DNA of 64,000 nt from an uncultured Paracoccus sp. (GTDB lineage: Bacteria; Pseudomonadota; Alphaproteobacteria; Rhodobacterales; Rhodobacteraceae). A model generated the notes under the pieces. It searched no databases. It was not told the DNA's origin and was given only the letters and a program-made list of their open reading frames with translations. The stretch is from NCBI RefSeq assembly GCF_947496875.1, contig NZ_CANMEH010000003.1:357902-421901 (forward strand). The letters are read 5' to 3'. Positions 19,273-32,638 of the stretch are shown piece by piece (the stretch's first letter is position 1; the number at the start of each line of letters is the position of its first letter). The translations under genes were made by a program, and so were the position numbers.

Positions 19273-19938
19273 ATGACCCCCGAGAGCCAGTCCAGGCGCA
19301 CGCGCGAGCTGTGCGCCCTTGCCCCCGTGATCCCTGTGCTGGTCGTGCCCGATGCGGCCGGTGCCGTGGATCTCGCCACCGCCCTGATCGGCGGCGGGCT
19401 GCCGGTTCTCGAGGTCACGTTGCGGTCCGACGCGGCGCTGCCCGCGATCCGCGCCATGGCCGGTGTGCCGGGCGGTCATGTCGGGGCCGGCACGGTGCTC
19501 AGTGCCACCGATGTCTATCGCGCCAAGGAGGCCGGCGCGACCTTCTGCGTTGCGCCCGGACTGACCGACGCGCTGGTCGCGGCCTGCGAGGACGCGGCGC
19601 TGCCGCTGCTGCCGGGCGTCGCGACGCCGACCGAGGCGATGATCGCCCGGGACCACGGCTATGACATGCTGAAGCTGTTTCCGGCCGAGGTCGTCGGCGG
19701 GGTGGCGCTTCTGCGCGCCCTGAATGGACCTTTGCCGATGCTGTCCTTCTGTCCTACCGGCGGCATCACCGCCGACAATGCCGGCAGCTACCTGTCGCTG
19801 CCCAATGTTCTCGCGGTGGGCGGCAGCTGGGTCGCCCCCGATGCCGACCAGCGCGCCGGGAACTGGACCGCTATCGGCGATCGCGCCCGCGTCGCAGCTC
19901 GGCTGCGGGAAGGGACGAGCCGGAAATCCGGGGCATGA
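19273..19938 (+). CDS. eda: 2-dehydro-3-deoxy-phosphogluconate aldolase
   Basis: 221 residues, normal size. It splits KDPG to pyruvate and glyceraldehyde 3-phosphate in the Entner-Doudoroff pathway. The Schiff-base lysine is Lys134 in MLKLFPAE; Glu47 in LEVTLRSD is the general base. The phosphate/pyruvate loops GAGTVL, CVAPGLT and PTGGI are present. The stop overlaps the MFS transporter start by 4 bases, indicating coupling and suggesting the transporter may import a sugar acid or related substrate. edd is not adjacent. Confidence 0.93.
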   Translation: MTPESQSRRTRELCALAPVIPVLVVPDAAGAVDLATALIGGGLPVLEVTLRSDAALPAIRAMAGVPGGHVGAGTVLSATDVYRAKEAGATFCVAPGLTDALVAACEDAALPLLPGVATPTEAMIARDHGYDMLKLFPAEVVGGVALLRALNGPLPMLSFCPTGGITADNAGSYLSLPNVLAVGGSWVAPDADQRAGNWTAIGDRARVAARLREGTSRKSGA

Positions 19939-21152
19939 CCGCGCAGACGGCCGACCTGCGCCGGGCCTGGCGCAACATCTTGGTTCTGGCCGCTGCGCAG
20001 GGGATCCTCGGCGCGCAGATGTCGATGATCTTCATCACCGGTGGCCTTGCCGGACAGATGCTGTCGCCGAACCCGTGTATCGCGACGCTGCCCGTGTCCA
20101 TGGTGATCCTGGGGTCGGCCCTTGCCGCGCGGCCGCTGTCCGGCCTGATGGCGCGGCGCGGGCGGCGCTTCGGCTTTTCGGTGGCCTGTCTGGTTGCGGC
20201 CGTGGGTGCGGCTCTGGCGGTGCTGGGCCTGCGGCAGGGATCGTTCTGGTTGTTCACCGCAGGCACGATGCTGAGCGGCGTCTACATGTCGGCGCAGGGC
20301 TTCTATCGCTTCGCCGCGACAGACGCCGCCCCGGCCGACCTGCAGCCCCGCGCCATCGGCCTGGTGCTTGGCGGCGGGCTGATCGCGGCGATCCTGGGAC
20401 CGGCGCTGGTCCGGGCGACCTCGGAAACGACCCTGATCCCCTTTGCAGCGACCTATGTGATCATCGTCGGGCTGAACCTGGCCGGACCGCTGCTGTTCGC
20501 CCTGCTGGACAGCCCCCGTCCGGTCGTCGCCCGGTCCCGCTCGACCGAGGGACGAACACTTGGCGAGTTGCTGCGCACCCCGGAAATCGCCGTGGCGATG
20601 ATCTGCGCGATGGTCAGCTATGCCCTGATGAACCTGGTGATGACCTCGACCCCGCTGGCGGTGGTCGGGTGCGGTTTCTCTCCGTCCGATGCCGCGGACG
20701 TCGTGTCGATGCATGTCATCGCGATGTTCCTGCCGTCCTTCTTCACCGGGAATCTGATCAACCGCTTTGGCGCCCACCGCATCGTGGCAGTGGGACTGCT
20801 GATCCTTGCCGCGTCGGGGGCTGTGGCGCTGACCGGCGTCGCGCTGGCGCAGTTCCACCTTGCACTCATCCTGCTGGGGCTGGGGTGGAACTTCGGCTAT
20901 ATCGGTGCGACGGCAATGCTGACGTCCGCGCATACCCCGGCCGAGGGCGGGCGCATCCAGGGGATCAACGACGCCGTGGTGTTCGGGGGGGTCTTCGTCG
21001 CCTCGCTAGCGTCCGGCGGGCTGATGAACTGTTCCGGCGGCAACCCGGGGGCCGGCTGGCAAGCGGTGAATTTGGCCATGCTGCCGTTCCTGATCCTGGC
21101 CGGGGGGGCGCTGATCTGGCTGACGCTGCGGCCTAGAACCAGCAGCGCCTGA
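19935..21152 (+). CDS. MFS transporter
   Basis: 405 residues with about 12 hydrophobic segments, inner membrane. The loop between segments 2 and 3 has the MFS motif-A-like ARPLSGLMARRGRRFGF. Another conserved turn is FTGNLINRFGAHRI in the second half. It belongs to a drug/metabolite-type MFS group; the substrate is not evident. The ATG lies inside the last codons of eda (ATGA overlap), so translation is coupled. That hints at uptake of a compound feeding the Entner-Doudoroff pathway, but the linkage alone is weak evidence. Confidence 0.85.
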   Translation: MTAQTADLRRAWRNILVLAAAQGILGAQMSMIFITGGLAGQMLSPNPCIATLPVSMVILGSALAARPLSGLMARRGRRFGFSVACLVAAVGAALAVLGLRQGSFWLFTAGTMLSGVYMSAQGFYRFAATDAAPADLQPRAIGLVLGGGLIAAILGPALVRATSETTLIPFAATYVIIVGLNLAGPLLFALLDSPRPVVARSRSTEGRTLGELLRTPEIAVAMICAMVSYALMNLVMTSTPLAVVGCGFSPSDAADVVSMHVIAMFLPSFFTGNLINRFGAHRIVAVGLLILAASGAVALTGVALAQFHLALILLGLGWNFGYIGATAMLTSAHTPAEGGRIQGINDAVVFGGVFVASLASGGLMNCSGGNPGAGWQAVNLAMLPFLILAGGALIWLTLRPRTSSA

Positions 21153-21200
21153 CCGGCCTGTTTCGGCCCACGCCCTCCGCGACGCATGTCTCGGCGTGGG

Positions 21201-22901
21201 TCAGAACAGAGTCTTCTGCCCCGCCGTTGGCGCTGGCTTGCGGGGTTTGGCGCGCGGCTGATCACCCTCAGGCCGGACTGGCACGGTGCCGTCGTGGAAT
21301 TCGATCTGCAGCTGCGGCGCCCGCGACGCCGGTTCCGACGATGTCACGATGCCGTCCGGGCCGCGGATGACCGCAAAGCCCCGTCGCAGCGTTTCCGTGT
21401 ACCCCAGCGTCTGGCGCAACCGGTCCAGCCTGTCGAGCTGGCCGCGCCGATCCGATGTGATCCGCGGGCCCTGCTGATCCAGCCGCCTACCGACAGCACC
21501 AACCGCCGACTGCCGATCCAGCTGGGCGCGCCGTGCATCCGCGACCATGCGCGCCCGCGCGGTCGCCAGCCGCCGCGACAGCTGCGCCACCCCGTCGCGC
21601 TGCGCCCGCCACCTACGCTCGGCGGCGGGGCCGAAACGCAGATCCAGCCCCTCGTACCGGCGACGTTCCGCAACCACCTTGCGGGACAGACTGCCGAGCG
21701 AGAGCATTGGAAGGGCGCGACGCTGGTCGGCGATGCCCCGCGCCGGGGCGGCCAGGAAGCGCAGCACCAGCTGATCGAAGCCCGTTCGGGTGGTCCGGGT
21801 GAAATCGCGCAGTGCAAAGATCGGCAGGTCCAGCGCCGTGACGCTGTGCCGCTTGCTGCGGACGAAGCCGCGCAGCGCGGTTTCCAGCCGGGGCCCGGTC
21901 AGGTCCAGCCGCTGCCGCGCCGTCTCGGTCGCCGCCTGCGGACGCCCCAGGCCGCGAGCGAGATCGGACAGACGTTGCCGCGCGGTGGCATCGCGTTTCC
22001 CCGTGGCGCGCATCATGCGGGCCCCGGCCTCGGCCAGACGGGCGGCCAGGTCCGCCCGGACGGGCACGCCCAGTTCTGCGGCGGCCGTGGGGGTCGGCGC
22101 CCGGAGGTCGGCGACATGATCGATCAGCGTGGTATCGGTTTCGTGCCCCACAGCCGAGATCAGCGGAATCGTGCCCTCGGCCACGGCACGGACCACCGCT
22201 TCCTCGTTGAAGCCCCACAGATCCTCGATCGAGCCGCCGCCACGGGCGACGATGATCAGGTCCGGACGCGGCACCGGCCCGCCGGCCGTGATGGCGTTCA
22301 GCGCCCGGATCGCGGTCGCCACCTGGGGCGCGCAGTCGCGGCCCTGGACGGCTACCGGATAGATCAGGACCCGCGTCGGAAAGCGATCGCGCAGGCGATG
22401 CAGGATGTCGCGGATCACGGCCCCGGACGGCGAGGTCACGACGGCGATCACCCCCGGCAGGAATGGCAGGGCTCGCTTGCGGTCAGGGTGGAACAGGCCC
22501 TCGGCATCCAGCTGCCGGCGGCGCTGTTCCAGCATCGCCATCAGCGCCCCGATGCCGGCCGGCTCGACCTCTTCCACCAGCAGTTGGTAGCGGGATTGCC
22601 CCGGGAACGTGGTCAGACGGCCCGTCGCGATGACCTCCAGCCCCTCTTCCGGGCGATGTCCCAGGCGGCAGGCCGTGGCTTTCCAGCAGACCGCTGCGAT
22701 TACCGCGCGATCGTCCTTCAGATCGAAATACAGATGCCCCGATCCCGGGCGCGACACCCGCCCGACCTCGCCCCGCACGCGGATGCGCCCGAACTCGCCC
22801 TCGATCACCCGCTTGATCGCCCCCGAAATCTCGGAAACCGTCAGGGGGGGCGCATTGCCGGGCGCCGGGCTGCTGTCTGGGCCGTCTTCGAACAGATCCA
22901 T
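21201..22901 (-). CDS. xseA: Exodeoxyribonuclease VII large subunit
   Basis: 566 residues from ATG 22901; an in-frame TTG at 22937 would add 12 residues, but the MDLFED start fits the family. The N-terminal OB-fold (LTVSEISGAIKRVIEGEFGRIRVRGE, SRPGSGHLYFDLKD) is followed by the catalytic core with VTSPSGAVIRDI, the ARGGGSIEDLWGFNEE motif and SAVGHETD. A long helical region follows. With XseB it degrades ssDNA into acid-soluble oligonucleotides in repair. The C-terminal part is longer than in E. coli and ends in a basic, Pro-rich tail. Divergent from purD, a common order in Rhodobacterales. Confidence 0.95.
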   Translation of the reverse strand: MDLFEDGPDSSPAPGNAPPLTVSEISGAIKRVIEGEFGRIRVRGEVGRVSRPGSGHLYFDLKDDRAVIAAVCWKATACRLGHRPEEGLEVIATGRLTTFPGQSRYQLLVEEVEPAGIGALMAMLEQRRRQLDAEGLFHPDRKRALPFLPGVIAVVTSPSGAVIRDILHRLRDRFPTRVLIYPVAVQGRDCAPQVATAIRALNAITAGGPVPRPDLIIVARGGGSIEDLWGFNEEAVVRAVAEGTIPLISAVGHETDTTLIDHVADLRAPTPTAAAELGVPVRADLAARLAEAGARMMRATGKRDATARQRLSDLARGLGRPQAATETARQRLDLTGPRLETALRGFVRSKRHSVTALDLPIFALRDFTRTTRTGFDQLVLRFLAAPARGIADQRRALPMLSLGSLSRKVVAERRRYEGLDLRFGPAAERRWRAQRDGVAQLSRRLATARARMVADARRAQLDRQSAVGAVGRRLDQQGPRITSDRRGQLDRLDRLRQTLGYTETLRRGFAVIRGPDGIVTSSEPASRAPQLQIEFHDGTVPVRPEGDQPRAKPRKPAPTAGQKTLF

Positions 22902-23029
22902 GTCAGCCAGATGACGTGTCGGACCGGTGTTTGACAAGGCCGCAGTGACGCTGCCCCGTGCGGGGCTTGTGGGGCTGGCATCGCTTGCCTATCAGCACCT
23001 CAACCCGGGCGCACGAGGGGCAGAGTGGC

Positions 23030-24304
23030 ATGAACATCCTGATACTGGGCAGCGGCGGGCGCGAACACGCGCTGGCCTGGGCGATCCGGCAGAACCCGAA
23101 ATGCGACCGGCTGATCGTGGCCCGGGGGAACGCCGGGATCGCGGCAATCGCGCGCTGCGCCAGCCTGGCGATCGAGGATGGATCGGCCGTGGTCGCGTTC
23201 TGCGAGGAGCACGCGATCGACCTGGTGGTGATCGGACCGGAAGCGCCACTGGCCGCCGGCGTGGCCGACAGCCTGCGGACGGCCGGCATCGCGGTCTTCG
23301 GCCCCTCACGTGCCGCTGCAATGCTCGAAAGCTCCAAGGCATTCACAAAGGAAATCTGCGACGCCTGCGGCGCGCCGACCGCCGCCTGGGCACGCTTCAC
23401 CGATGCCCCGTCAGCCCGCGCCCATGTGCGTGCGTCCGGAGCGCCGATCGTGATCAAGGCCGACGGGCTGGCGGGCGGCAAGGGCGTGACCGTCGCCATG
23501 TCCGAGACCGAGGCGCTGCAGGCGGTCGATGCCGCCTTTGGCGGTGCCTTCGGCGCGGCAGGGGCCGAGGTAGTGATCGAGGCGTTCATGACCGGCGAGG
23601 AAGCCTCGTTCTTTGTCCTGTGTGACGGCACCACCTGTCTGCCGATCGGCACTGCGCAGGACCACAAGCGGGTGGGCGAAGGCGACACGGGGCCGAACAC
23701 AGGCGGAATGGGCGCCTATTCCCCTGCCCCGGTGCTGACGCCCGCGGTCCAGGCGCAGGTGATGGAGCGGATCGTCGAGCCGACGATCGCCGAGATGTCC
23801 CGCCGCGGCACCCCGTTCCAGGGGGTGCTGTATGTCGGGCTGATGATCGAGAACGCGGAGGCGCGGCTGGTCGAATACAATGTTCGCTTCGGCGATCCGG
23901 AATGCCAGGTGCTGATGATGCGACTGGGCGCGCAGGTCCTGGACCTGATCCAGGCCTGCGCCGAGGGCAGGCTGCATGAGGTCGGCGTCACCTGGGCGGA
24001 TGATCACGCCCTGACCGTGGAGCTGGCCGCCACCGGCTATCCCGGTGACTACGTCAAGGGCACCGTGATCCGCGGGTTGGAGGAGCTGCCCGAAACCGCC
24101 ACGCAGATGATGTTCCACGCCGGTACGACCGAGGCTTCGGGCCAGACGCTCGCGACCGGCGGCCGGGTGCTGGCCGCCACCGGGCGCGGCGCGACCCTGG
24201 CCGAGGCGCGAGACCGGGCCTATGCGCTGGTCGACGCGGTGGACTGGCCGCAGGGATTCTGCCGGCGCGACATCGGCTGGCGGGCGCTGCGCTCGGAAGC
24301 CTGA
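23030..24304 (+). CDS. purD: Phosphoribosylamine-glycine ligase
   Basis: 424 residues, normal length. An ATP-grasp enzyme joining phosphoribosylamine and glycine to GAR in purine synthesis. Motifs: MNILILGSGGREHALAWAI at the N-terminus, GPEAPLAAG near 65, FTKEICDACGAPTA, IVIKADGLAGGKGVTVA in the ATP-grasp fold, the signature GEGDTGPNTGGMGAYSPAP, and VEYNVRFGDPECQ. ATG 23030 is chosen over a start 72 bases upstream because it gives the family N-terminus and follows a GAGGGG site. Convergent with prs, 40 bases apart. Confidence 0.96.
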   Translation: MNILILGSGGREHALAWAIRQNPKCDRLIVARGNAGIAAIARCASLAIEDGSAVVAFCEEHAIDLVVIGPEAPLAAGVADSLRTAGIAVFGPSRAAAMLESSKAFTKEICDACGAPTAAWARFTDAPSARAHVRASGAPIVIKADGLAGGKGVTVAMSETEALQAVDAAFGGAFGAAGAEVVIEAFMTGEEASFFVLCDGTTCLPIGTAQDHKRVGEGDTGPNTGGMGAYSPAPVLTPAVQAQVMERIVEPTIAEMSRRGTPFQGVLYVGLMIENAEARLVEYNVRFGDPECQVLMMRLGAQVLDLIQACAEGRLHEVGVTWADDHALTVELAATGYPGDYVKGTVIRGLEELPETATQMMFHAGTTEASGQTLATGGRVLAATGRGATLAEARDRAYALVDAVDWPQGFCRRDIGWRALRSEA

Positions 24305-24344
24305 CAGGAGGGCCGCGCGGGCCGACTACATGTCGTTGCCGCGC

Positions 24345-25364
24345 TCAACTGGCGGAATACATGCCTTCGTAGATCGGCTGCAGCGTGTCCAGCTCGAACA
24401 GCGAGCTGACCGACGTGCCGTTCCAGATCGACATGATCGCCTGCGCGAACAGCGGCGCGGTCGGGACGATGCGGATGTTGCGGGCATTCTTGACCGCCTC
24501 GGGCTGCGCGATGGAATCGGTGACCACCAGCGACTTCATGATCGACCCTTCGATCCGCTCGACTGCGGGGCCCGACAGAACACCGTGGGTGATGTAGGCA
24601 TGCACCTCGGTCGCGCCGTGGTCGGACAGCAGTTGCGCCGCCTTCACCAAGGTGCCGGCCGTGTCGCAGATATCGTCCACGATGATGCAGGTCTTGCCCG
24701 CCACGTCGCCGATCACGGTCATCTCGGAGATCTCGCCCGCGCGTTCCCGGCGCTTGTCCACGATCGCCATCGGCGCGTTGATCCGGGCCGCGATCTCCCG
24801 CGCCCGTGCCACCCCACCGACATCGGGCGACACGATCATCAGGTCGTCCAGCTTGCCACGGAAATTATGCAGCACGTCCAGCGAAAAGATCGGCGCGGCA
24901 TAGAGGTTGTCGACAGGGATGTCGAAGAACCCCTGGATCTGGGTCGCGTGCAGATCCAGGGTCAGCACCCGGTCCACCCCGGCCTCGGTTATCAGGTTGG
25001 CGACGAGCTTGGCGCTGATCGGGGTCCGCGCCTTGGCGCGCCGATCCTGGCGGGCATAGCCGAAATAGGGGATCACCGCGGTGATCCGGGCGGCGCTGGA
25101 CCGGCGCAGCGCATCCGCCATGATCAGCAGTTCCATCAGGTTGTCATTGGCGGGGTTCGAGGTCGGCTGGACGATGTACATGTCCTCTCCGCGGACGTTC
25201 TCGTACACCTCGACAAAAATCTCCTGGTCGTTGAACCGCTCGACCCGCGCATCGACCGGCGTGACGTTCATGCCGCGATGCATGGACATGCGGCGCGCCA
25301 CGGCCAGCGCCAGCGGGCGGTTGGCATTCCCCGCGATTAGCTTGGGTTCGGTCATGGCGGGCAT
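24345..25364 (-). CDS. prs: Ribose-phosphate pyrophosphokinase
   Basis: 339 residues. It makes PRPP from ribose 5-phosphate and ATP, feeding purine, pyrimidine, histidine and NAD synthesis. Motifs: [12 protein letters not shown] at the N-terminus, [37 protein letters not shown], the flexible/PRPP loops [12 protein letters not shown] and [13 protein letters not shown]. The start was set at ATG 25364 because GGAG lies 6 bases ahead; further ATGs lie at 25370 and 25355, and an upstream extension to 25460 would run into the divergent gene. purD next door uses its product's pathway. Confidence 0.95.
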   Translation of the reverse strand: MPAMTEPKLIAGNANRPLALAVARRMSMHRGMNVTPVDARVERFNDQEIFVEVYENVRGEDMYIVQPTSNPANDNLMELLIMADALRRSSAARITAVIPYFGYARQDRRAKARTPISAKLVANLITEAGVDRVLTLDLHATQIQGFFDIPVDNLYAAPIFSLDVLHNFRGKLDDLMIVSPDVGGVARAREIAARINAPMAIVDKRRERAGEISEMTVIGDVAGKTCIIVDDICDTAGTLVKAAQLLSDHGATEVHAYITHGVLSGPAVERIEGSIMKSLVVTDSIAQPEAVKNARNIRIVPTAPLFAQAIMSIWNGTSVSSLFELDTLQPIYEGMYSAS

Positions 25365-25458
25365 GTGCATCTCCGGATCAGGCAGGGAATCGCGTGATTG
25401 CGGACGCATTAACACCGGGCTAGCGTGCCGGCAAACCGGCAGGAGGTGAGAAAAGGAC

Positions 25459-26082
25459 ATGACGCAGATCGACTACTACTTCGGTACGATCAGCCCGTGG
25501 GCCTATCTTGCGGGTGATCGGCTCGAACAGATCGCCCGACGACACGGCGCGCTCGTCACCTATCGTCCGCTCGACATCCTTCAGCTGTTCGACCGCACCG
25601 GGGGGGTGCGTCCGGCCGACCGCCACCCATCGCGGATGGAGTACCGAGCCCAGGAACTGCCCCGGTGGGCGGCTCATCTGGGCATGGAACTGCGGATGGA
25701 CGTGCCGATGACCAACATGGCCCCGTCGTCCTATGCCATCATCGCGGCGCAGGCGGCCGAGGGCGCGGATGACCAGCGCCCCCCCGAATCGCGGGATCGG
25801 ATCGGAAAACTGGTGCGCGGCTTTCTGAGCGCGCGTTTCGTGGAAGGGCGCGACATTGCCGATGATGCGGTAATCCGCGACGTGCTGACCACGCAGGGGT
25901 TCGATCCGGGACTCGCCGACCGGGGCCTGTTCGTCGGGGCAGAGGAATACGGCCGCAACCTGGAACGCGGCGTCGAGGCCGGCGTGTTCGGGTCGCCCTT
26001 CTACGTCGTTCGCGAGAGCGGGCAGAAATTCTTCGGTCAGGACCGGCTCGAGTTTCTGGACCGTCACCTGGCGCAGAGGTGA
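25459..26082 (+). CDS. 2-hydroxychromene-2-carboxylate isomerase / DsbA-like thioredoxin-fold protein
   Basis: 207 residues. The start [20 protein letters not shown] carries the Ser (Ser12) seen in kappa-class GST and HCCA isomerases in place of the DsbA CxxC, and the C-terminal [10 protein letters not shown] with the cis-Pro is typical. The central part is helical. HCCA isomerases act in naphthalene-type aromatic breakdown, but most chromosomal homologues have unknown glutathione-dependent roles and no other aromatic degradation genes are here. A GTGA overlap couples it to the alpha/beta hydrolase that follows. Divergent from prs. Confidence 0.8.
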   Translation: MTQIDYYFGTISPWAYLAGDRLEQIARRHGALVTYRPLDILQLFDRTGGVRPADRHPSRMEYRAQELPRWAAHLGMELRMDVPMTNMAPSSYAIIAAQAAEGADDQRPPESRDRIGKLVRGFLSARFVEGRDIADDAVIRDVLTTQGFDPGLADRGLFVGAEEYGRNLERGVEAGVFGSPFYVVRESGQKFFGQDRLEFLDRHLAQR

Positions 26083-26855
26083 CGGCCGTCCACCACCGCC
26101 ACTGGCCCGGAGACCGGGACCGCCCGGCCCTTGCACTGCACTGCATGATGGGCAGCGCGTCGTACTGGGGTCCGATCGCGCAGCGGCTTGGGGGCCGCGT
26201 GGACCTGCGTTCCTTTGACATGCCCAGCCACGGGCGCAGCAAGCCCTGGCAGCAGGACATGTCGGACTTCCATACAACGATCACACGCATCGCTGCCGAC
26301 CTCATCGACGGTCCGATCGACCTAATCGGTCATTCTATCGGCGCGACGGTGGCGCTGCGACTGGCGGTCGACAGGCCCGAGTTGGTGCGCAGCCTGACGC
26401 TGATCGAACCGGTCCTGTTCGCCGCCGCGCCAGCCGTTCCGGCCCAGGCCGAAGAACATGCCTCGCTCGTCGACCTGCTAGCGCAGGACCGTCGGGACGA
26501 GGCGGTTCGGCTGTTTCTGGATCGCTGGGGCGGGCCCGGCGGGCTGGACGCAATGCCCGAGGCGGTGCGGCCGGCGCTGGAGCGGCAGATCGAGCTGATC
26601 GTCGAGACCAGCCCGACCCTGTCGCAGGATCGTGCCGACATCCTGCGCGAGGGCGGGCTGGAATCCATCGAGGCCCCGGTGATGCTGATCCGCGGCGGCG
26701 ATTCGCCGCCTCACATGGCAGAGATCCTTGCGGCGCTTTCCGGCCGGCTGGGTGATGTGGGTCGGGCCGTCGTGCCCGGGGCCGGACACATGCTGCCCCT
26801 GACTCACCCCGATCAGGTGGCGGGTCTGATCGGTGCAAATCTGGATCGCGCCTGA
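26079..26855 (+). CDS. Alpha/beta hydrolase
   Basis: 258 residues, from a GTG that overlaps the previous TGA. The canonical fold is visible: LALHCMMGSASYWGP oxyanion loop, FDMPSHGRS, nucleophile Ser86 in GHSIGAT, acid Asp208 in LIRGGDSPP and His237 in GAGHMLP. It hydrolyses an ester, thioester or lactone-like bond; the substrate is not known. Translational coupling to the HCCA-isomerase-like protein suggests the two act on successive steps. Cytoplasmic, with no signal peptide. Confidence 0.85.
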   Translation: MTAVHHRHWPGDRDRPALALHCMMGSASYWGPIAQRLGGRVDLRSFDMPSHGRSKPWQQDMSDFHTTITRIAADLIDGPIDLIGHSIGATVALRLAVDRPELVRSLTLIEPVLFAAAPAVPAQAEEHASLVDLLAQDRRDEAVRLFLDRWGGPGGLDAMPEAVRPALERQIELIVETSPTLSQDRADILREGGLESIEAPVMLIRGGDSPPHMAEILAALSGRLGDVGRAVVPGAGHMLPLTHPDQVAGLIGANLDRA

Positions 26856-26864
26856 CGCGCCTGG

Positions 26865-27209
26865 TTACAGGTCGAAATCGTCGCTGTGCCGGACCGGTCC
26901 GAACGCGATCCATTCCGCCCGCACCCGCGCAACCCGCGTATCACCCCAGGTGCGAAAGACGATGTCGAACCCCTTGGGGGTAATGCGTTCGGCGCCGATA
27001 TCCACACGCTGGTTCGAGCCGCCTTCGATGTCCCACATGCCCAATGCGACATGCACCAGCGGGGGTGTAAAAAAGGGTTCGTCGAAGGTGATCGGGGACC
27101 GCACGGCGCGGGCGCCCTGCCCCGTCCACATCTCGCCACCATCCTCGAAAGCGGAGAACAGCAGCTTCGCACCACGGGCGATCCCCACGGCAGCATGCCC
27201 GAACTGCAT
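26865..27209 (-). CDS. H-type lectin domain protein
   Basis: 114 residues from ATG 27209, which has a GAGGGG site 8 bases upstream; a longer frame to 27356 would run through the atp terminator and is rejected. The sequence reads as one H-type lectin domain: SAFEDGGEMWTG near 20, FDEPFFTPPLVHVALGMWDIE in the middle, and GFDIVFRTWGDTRVARVRAEWIAFG at the end. Such domains bind N-acetylgalactosamine in snail agglutinin. No signal peptide is visible, so the bacterial role is unclear. It is conserved after the F1 ATP synthase genes in Rhodobacterales. Confidence 0.8.
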   Translation of the reverse strand: MQFGHAAVGIARGAKLLFSAFEDGGEMWTGQGARAVRSPITFDEPFFTPPLVHVALGMWDIEGGSNQRVDIGAERITPKGFDIVFRTWGDTRVARVRAEWIAFGPVRHSDDFDL

Positions 27210-27308
27210 CGACGCGCCCCTCAGATCATGTCCCGGTGGCAAGATGTCGGTATTCGACGGGTGAGGACAAGGCAGAACGACCATGGCCTCCTGACCGGCG
27301 CGTGGCAG

Positions 27309-27336
27309 AAAAAAAGGCGGCCCCACAGGGGCCGCC
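27309..27336 (-). terminator. Rho-independent terminator of the F1 ATP synthase operon
   Basis: Read on the minus strand: a perfect 9-bp stem (GGCGGCCCC with GGGGCCGCC), a 3-base loop and seven T. It lies 35 bases past the atpC stop and before the lectin gene, so the lectin needs its own promoter or readthrough. Confidence 0.95.
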
Positions 27337-27370
27337 GGAAACCAATTCACGGTCACGACTCGGCGCAGCT

Positions 27371-27820
27371 TCAGTCCGGGACGGTCGACTGGTTCGGGTC
27401 CAGACCGATATGGGTGCCGAGCGCCTGCATGTCTGCCAGCAGCTTGACGGCGCTCGCCACGACCTCGGCGCCGGCGTCGTCGCCCCGCGCCTCGGCCGCC
27501 TGCCGGGTGCGGTGCGCTTCCTGCATCATCTCGTTGAACACGTCCTGGGTCATTTCGTCCCGGGGATGCCCGCGTTCGGCCAGCAGGCTGACGCTGTCGC
27601 CGTTGATCTCGGCAAAACCGCCGGTGACCGCGAACTCGGTCGCGGTCCCGGCGCCGTCGACGACGGTGACCATTCCCGGTCGCAGGGTGACGATCGTCGC
27701 CGCGTGGCCGGGCATGGCGGTCAGGTCACCGTCCGTACCGGGCAGGCGCACCTCGCGCGCGGCAACGGAGACCAGCCTGCGTTCCGGAGAGACGAGATCG
27801 AACTGCATCGTGTCGGCCAT
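27371..27820 (-). CDS. atpC: ATP synthase F1 epsilon subunit
   Basis: 149 residues, slightly longer than the usual 130-140. The N-terminal beta-sandwich is clear (QFDLVSPERRLVS, VRLPGTDGDLTAMPGHAATIVTLRPG, FAVTGGFAEINGDSVSLLAE). The C-terminal helical part is poor in family motifs and has a variable stretch. It forms part of the central stalk and can inhibit ATP hydrolysis. Last gene of the five-gene F1 operon, 9 bases after atpD. Confidence 0.93.
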   Translation of the reverse strand: MADTMQFDLVSPERRLVSVAAREVRLPGTDGDLTAMPGHAATIVTLRPGMVTVVDGAGTATEFAVTGGFAEINGDSVSLLAERGHPRDEMTQDVFNEMMQEAHRTRQAAEARGDDAGAEVVASAVKLLADMQALGTHIGLDPNQSTVPD

Positions 27821-27829
27821 CTCGCCCCC

Positions 27830-30210
<2,381 letters not shown>

Positions 30211-30222
30211 CTAGAATCCCTC

Positions 30223-31757
<1,535 letters not shown>

Positions 31758-31758
<1 letters not shown>

Positions 31759-32318
31759 TAGCGGACCTCTTTCATGACATTCTGGAGGGAAGCGAGCTTC
31801 GACCGGATCGAGCTGTCGATCATCTGCGAGCCCAGCTGAACGATCATTCCGCCGATGAGCGATTCATCGACGCGGGCATCCAGCCTGACCTTCTTGCCCG
31901 TCTTCTGCGCCAGCGTCTCGGTGAGCCGCTGCTGCTGTTCATCCGTCAGCGGCGCGGCGCTGACCACATCGGCCGTGACCTCGCCGCGCTCGACCGCGAT
32001 CAGCGACTTGAGCCGCTCGACCAGTTGCGGCAGCACGAACAGCCTGTGGTTGCGAGCCATCAGCCGCAGGGTGTTGGCCAGCACCGGGCCGAGGCCCATG
32101 CGATCGGCGATGGCGCCGATGGCGTCACCCTGCTGTTCCCGGGAATAGAGCGGTGACTGGATCAGCGTGCGCAGGTCGTCGCTGTCGCGCAGGGCCTGCT
32201 GCAGATCATCGACCTGCGTGGCAAGCTGATCGATGCCGCCCTCGTCCCTGGTCAGTTCGAACACGGCTTGCGCGTAACGGCCGGCGATGTTTGCGGAAAG
32301 CGAACCGGAATTGGCCAC
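31758..32318 (-). CDS. atpH: ATP synthase F1 delta subunit
   Basis: 186 residues from GTG 32318, the length known for Rhodobacter delta. An ATG 24 bases upstream would add eight residues, but the GTG has AAGGGG at ideal spacing. The helical N-domain starts ISAxIAGRYA-like ([15 protein letters not shown]). The C-domain carries [20 protein letters not shown], typical of OSCP/delta. It links F1 to the peripheral stalk. First gene of the F1 operon; its promoter must lie in 32319-32600. Confidence 0.93.
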
Positions 32319-32638
32319 GTACACCCCTTTGGCTTGCGCCACGACCCGCTGGCCGGGCCGGCGTCTCTGCCGGTCAGTCGCGGGGCGCGGACGAAAGGAC
32401 GCGGCGACACGTCCCGATAATCTGCGGCGTCTCTAACAGCAGTTCCGTGGCCTGTGCAACTGCAACCAAGGTCCAAATCCGACTGTTTGCGCCCAAACTC
32501 GCCCACGCCACGCAGACCTGATGCAGGGGTGGTCCGGCGCCGGAAACATCGACCTGTCGCGGCCCGCCTCGGCCCCGCCGATGCCCCATTGCGGTTGCCG
32601 GGCGGGGTTGCCCGCGGCAGCTCGGAACTGCGGCCCGA

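Noticed and set aside
21186..22934. Plus-strand frame opposite xseA
   Set aside because: Shadow of xseA; no motifs.
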